A DNA stretch of 7,585 nt from the NCBI GenBank assembly GCA_947627965.1, contig CANQYA010000044.1, positions 1-7,585 of the forward strand. The letters run 5' to 3'. This DNA is from an uncultured Bacilli bacterium. GTDB taxonomy: Bacteria > Bacillota_I > Bacilli_A > RF39 > UBA660. Under the pieces are notes generated by a model. The model saw nothing but the letters and a program-made list of their open reading frames with translations, ran no database searches and was not told where the DNA came from. Positions 5,525 to 7,585 of the stretch are shown piece after piece; the first letter of the stretch is position 1, and each line of letters starts with the position of its first letter. The position numbers and the translations under genes are program-made.

Positions 5525-6871
5525 TTATTTTTTTACTAATTCCTTATATTTATTGCCTTTTTCTTCAAAATTTTTAAAGTATTCATAGCTAGCACCCGCT
5601 GGCGACATTAAGCATATGGTATTTTTTTTGGTAACTTCTTTAGCTTTACTAACAGCTTCTTCTAAAGTATCGACAAGATAAATATTTTTCTTCTTATTTT
5701 TTAATTTAGTTGCTATTTTATGACCAGTTGTAGGCATACATATTAAATTATCGATATTAGAATTATCTAAATAATAGATAAAATCGTCATAATTAATCCC
5801 CCGATCTAATCCTCCAAAGATAAGCGTATTAACGTTACCTAAAGCCTTAATTCCTTCAATTGTAGCAAGAGGAATTGTCGATATCGCGTCATTATAATAA
5901 GTAATACCATTATAAGTACCAACTAATTCCAAACGATGTTCTAAAGGGGAGAAACTATTAATAGCTTTTTTTACTTTTATTTTATCTAGTTTTATAATGT
6001 TTGCTACAGTAATACTAAGCATTATATTAATTAAATTGTGTTCGCCAATTAAGTTTCTTTTTTCATTCGCATTAAAGACTTTTTTATTATCTATATAAAT
6101 ATTATTATCATAACAGTAGACATTACTTTCTTTAGTAAAACCAACCGTTATTTTATTTGAATTAAGTAAAGTATTATTTATTTTTTCTTTTAAATTAATT
6201 GATCCATCATAATAAATTAAATAATCATTATTATTTTGATATTTAGTAATATTTAATTTAGCTTTATAATAATTTTCTAAAGTACCTAAATGATCTAAAT
6301 GATCCTCATAAAAATTAGTAATAACAGCAATATGAGGGGAATAAGTAACGAATTCTAATTGATCGCAAGACATTTCAATTACAATCCATTTTTTTTCTTC
6401 TAATAATTCGATATAGTCAAGAACAGGATTACCAATATTACCTAAGAGGATAGTATCAATATTATTTTCTTTTAAAATATTATAAATAAGAGAAGATGTC
6501 GTACTTTTACCTTTAGTTCCAGTAATACCAATTATTTTATCTTTGTAATATTTTAAAACAATTTCTAGTCCTGAAGATATTTTGTCTTTTATTTTAGTAG
6601 TATCGATATCTTTAAAAGTAATACCAGGACTTTTAATTATTAAATCGTATTCATTTAAGTTATCTAAATAATTTTTACCAGTAATTATTTTTACATAAGG
6701 ATCGTTACTTAGTTCTTCATTATTTTTTATATTATCGTTTATATCAGCAATTACTAAGGGTATCTTTTTTAAATATCTTCTAATAAAGTGATAACTTGCT
6801 TTTCCTTCTTTACCAAAGCCTACAATAATTATTTTTTTATTAATAAAATCATTTATTATGTTATTTATCAT
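5525..6871 (-). CDS. murD2: UDP-MurNAc-L-Ala--glutamate ligase, MurD2 (L-glutamate) type
   Basis: Cytoplasmic Mur ligase that joins glutamate to UDP-MurNAc-L-Ala with ATP. The 448 residues carry all three Mur domains. The N-terminal Rossmann-like domain has VGFGKEGKAS (17-26) and IIKSPGI (78-84). The ATPase domain has the P-loop GTKGKSTT (118-125), the EMSCDQLE acid (Glu166), NFYEDHLDHLG (186-196) and Lys205, the position carbamylated in MurD. The C-terminal domain has LEHRLE (310-315) and SPAGASYEYFKNFEEKG (423-439), a MurD hallmark. Two glutamate-binding loops differ from canonical MurD: NDAISTIP (327-334) replaces NDSKATN, and GGLDRG (353-358) replaces GGDGKG, so both lysines are lost. With murL directly upstream, I infer that it adds L-Glu, as MurD2 does in Xanthomonas. 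An ordinary D-Glu-adding MurD remains possible. The ATG overlaps the murL end by 11 bases and has only a weak AAGAG ribosome site, suggesting coupled translation. Confidence 0.85.
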   Translation of the reverse strand: MINNIINDFINKKIIIVGFGKEGKASYHFIRRYLKKIPLVIADINDNIKNNEELSNDPYVKIITGKNYLDNLNEYDLIIKSPGITFKDIDTTKIKDKISSGLEIVLKYYKDKIIGITGTKGKSTTSSLIYNILKENNIDTILLGNIGNPVLDYIELLEEKKWIVIEMSCDQLEFVTYSPHIAVITNFYEDHLDHLGTLENYYKAKLNITKYQNNNDYLIYYDGSINLKEKINNTLLNSNKITVGFTKESNVYCYDNNIYIDNKKVFNANEKRNLIGEHNLINIMLSITVANIIKLDKIKVKKAINSFSPLEHRLELVGTYNGITYYNDAISTIPLATIEGIKALGNVNTLIFGGLDRGINYDDFIYYLDNSNIDNLICMPTTGHKIATKLKNKKKNIYLVDTLEEAVSKAKEVTKKNTICLMSPAGASYEYFKNFEEKGNKYKELVKK

Positions 6872-7585
6872 TAATATTCAACTCTTTTCTAATTCTTTCT
6901 ATCAATAAAGGGGGAACATTATTATTATCGTTCCAATAAAAATCTAAATCAAGAATAGATAATGGATAGTTATTGTTATAATAATCTAATAAATAAGGTA
7001 GAGATATACCTTTAGAAAGATATTTTTTAATAGTTTTAGAACAAGCATAATTTACTTCGTCAATAGTTCCAACACATTCAAAAGGTTTACTATCAGTAAC
7101 GCCAATTAAATCTTTAAAAGTACTTAATAAATCCTTATCATTTAGTAAATTTTTATTAAAGATTGTTTCCAAAGTTTCCTCTTCGATATAAGGACTTAAA
7201 ATTATATAAATAAATAAACATTTAGGACATTTACCACACCATCTTTTATTTTCTTCTTTACTACTTAAATTACAGCTTCTAAATACTTCAAAATATTTAG
7301 GATAATGACTAAATATTTTAGCAATTTGTATTTCTAATAGAGGTCTTAAAAGACTAAAGTATTCGATATTATCAGAAAAATATTTACTAGTATAATTTCT
7401 AAAATCATTTTCAAACTCAAAACTTTTAGAATATTGGTGATTAATATTAGTATTTTTAACATATACTTCATTACTACTAGCTTCATTTGATACAACTATA
7501 TATTTTTTATTATTTAAGTAAGCCATTATGTATGAAGCAAAAGCTAACTGGGATGAAAAGGGGATATGACCATTTAAAAATCCTT
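6861..7585 (-). CDS. murL: UDP-MurNAc-L-Ala-L-Glu epimerase MurL, 3' part (5' end outside window)
   Basis: Likely MurL, which inverts the L-Glu of UDP-MurNAc-L-Ala-L-Glu to D-Glu while converting ATP to AMP and pyrophosphate. Only the C-terminal 240 or so residues are visible, about half the usual length. The reading frame stays open to the right edge, and the upstream codons read GFLNGHIPFSSQLAFASYI, which continues family-like sequence; the Met at 7526 is internal. Counting from that Met, the motifs are VVSNEASSNE (11-20), NHQYSKSFEFE (29-39), YFSLLRPLLEIQIAK (56-70), FRSCN (82-86), WCGKCPKC (96-103) and KPFECVG near 147. These match what I recall of the MurL family; no alignment was run. 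Cys85, Cys97, Cys100 and Cys103 resemble a zinc site as in QueC-type PP-loop ATPases. The next gene is the glutamate ligase that would make its substrate. A QueC-like or other adenylating enzyme is the main alternative. Confidence 0.85.
   Translation of the reverse strand, partial: GFLNGHIPFSSQLAFASYIMAYLNNKKYIVVSNEASSNEVYVKNTNINHQYSKSFEFENDFRNYTSKYFSDNIEYFSLLRPLLEIQIAKIFSHYPKYFEVFRSCNLSSKEENKRWCGKCPKCLFIYIILSPYIEEETLETIFNKNLLNDKDLLSTFKDLIGVTDSKPFECVGTIDEVNYACSKTIKKYLSKGISLPYLLDYYNNNYPLSILDLDFYWNDNNNVPPLLIERIRKELNINDK

Noticed and set aside
4..7585. Mycoplasma-like code with TGA as Trp, suggested by the AT-richness and absence of TGA stops
   Set aside because: Trp is always TGG and no recognisable gene has an in-frame TGA. 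Eight stops without TGA is not unusual in such AT-rich DNA.
1..7585. CRISPR array, insertion sequence, tRNA gene or prophage genes
   Set aside because: No spaced direct repeats, transposase, terminal inverted repeats, tRNA cloverleaf or phage structural genes were seen on either strand.

Overview
The window is very AT-rich and densely packed, with leaderless or short-leader genes, AGGAGG-type ribosome sites and sigma-A-like promoters. Every visible gene ends in TAA or TAG, Trp is encoded by TGG, and no recognisable protein contains an in-frame TGA, so the standard genetic code fits. With MiaB, a YlbF/RicA-family protein, TruB and peptidoglycan-ligase genes, this points to a low-GC Gram-positive (Bacilli, possibly one of the uncultured gut lineages near the Mollicutes) that still makes a cell wall. 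The lineage is inferred from composition and gene style only.

Layout. (1) Positions 4-1482, plus strand: a large exported or membrane-anchored surface protein, followed by a hairpin terminator. (2) Positions 1626-2318, plus: a single ankyrin-repeat gene with a near-consensus promoter and a terminator that overlaps its stop codon. (3) Positions 2381-4984, plus: a tight three-gene operon miaB - ricA-like (YlbF family) - truB. It combines two tRNA-modifying enzymes (ms2i6A37 and pseudouridine 55) with a small helical protein that also follows miaB in Bacillus subtilis. (4) Positions 5010-7585, minus: a cell-wall operon read from the right edge. It holds the 3' part of murL, then murD of the MurD2 type overlapping it by 11 bases, then a small protein of unknown function with its own promoter. 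Groups 3 and 4 converge on one bidirectional terminator at 4983-5025 that includes the last bases of both flanking genes.

The most interesting content is the murL-murD2 pair. Most bacteria make D-glutamate with a racemase (MurI) and add it to UDP-MurNAc-L-Ala with MurD. In the alternative route known from Xanthomonas and some actinobacteria, MurD2 adds L-glutamate and MurL then inverts that residue on the nucleotide precursor, using ATP. The right-edge protein has MurL-like motifs, and the neighbouring ligase departs from canonical MurD at the loops that hold D-glutamate. The window therefore probably encodes this alternative route in a low-GC Gram-positive. The murL reading frame stays open to the right edge, so its N-terminal part lies outside the window.
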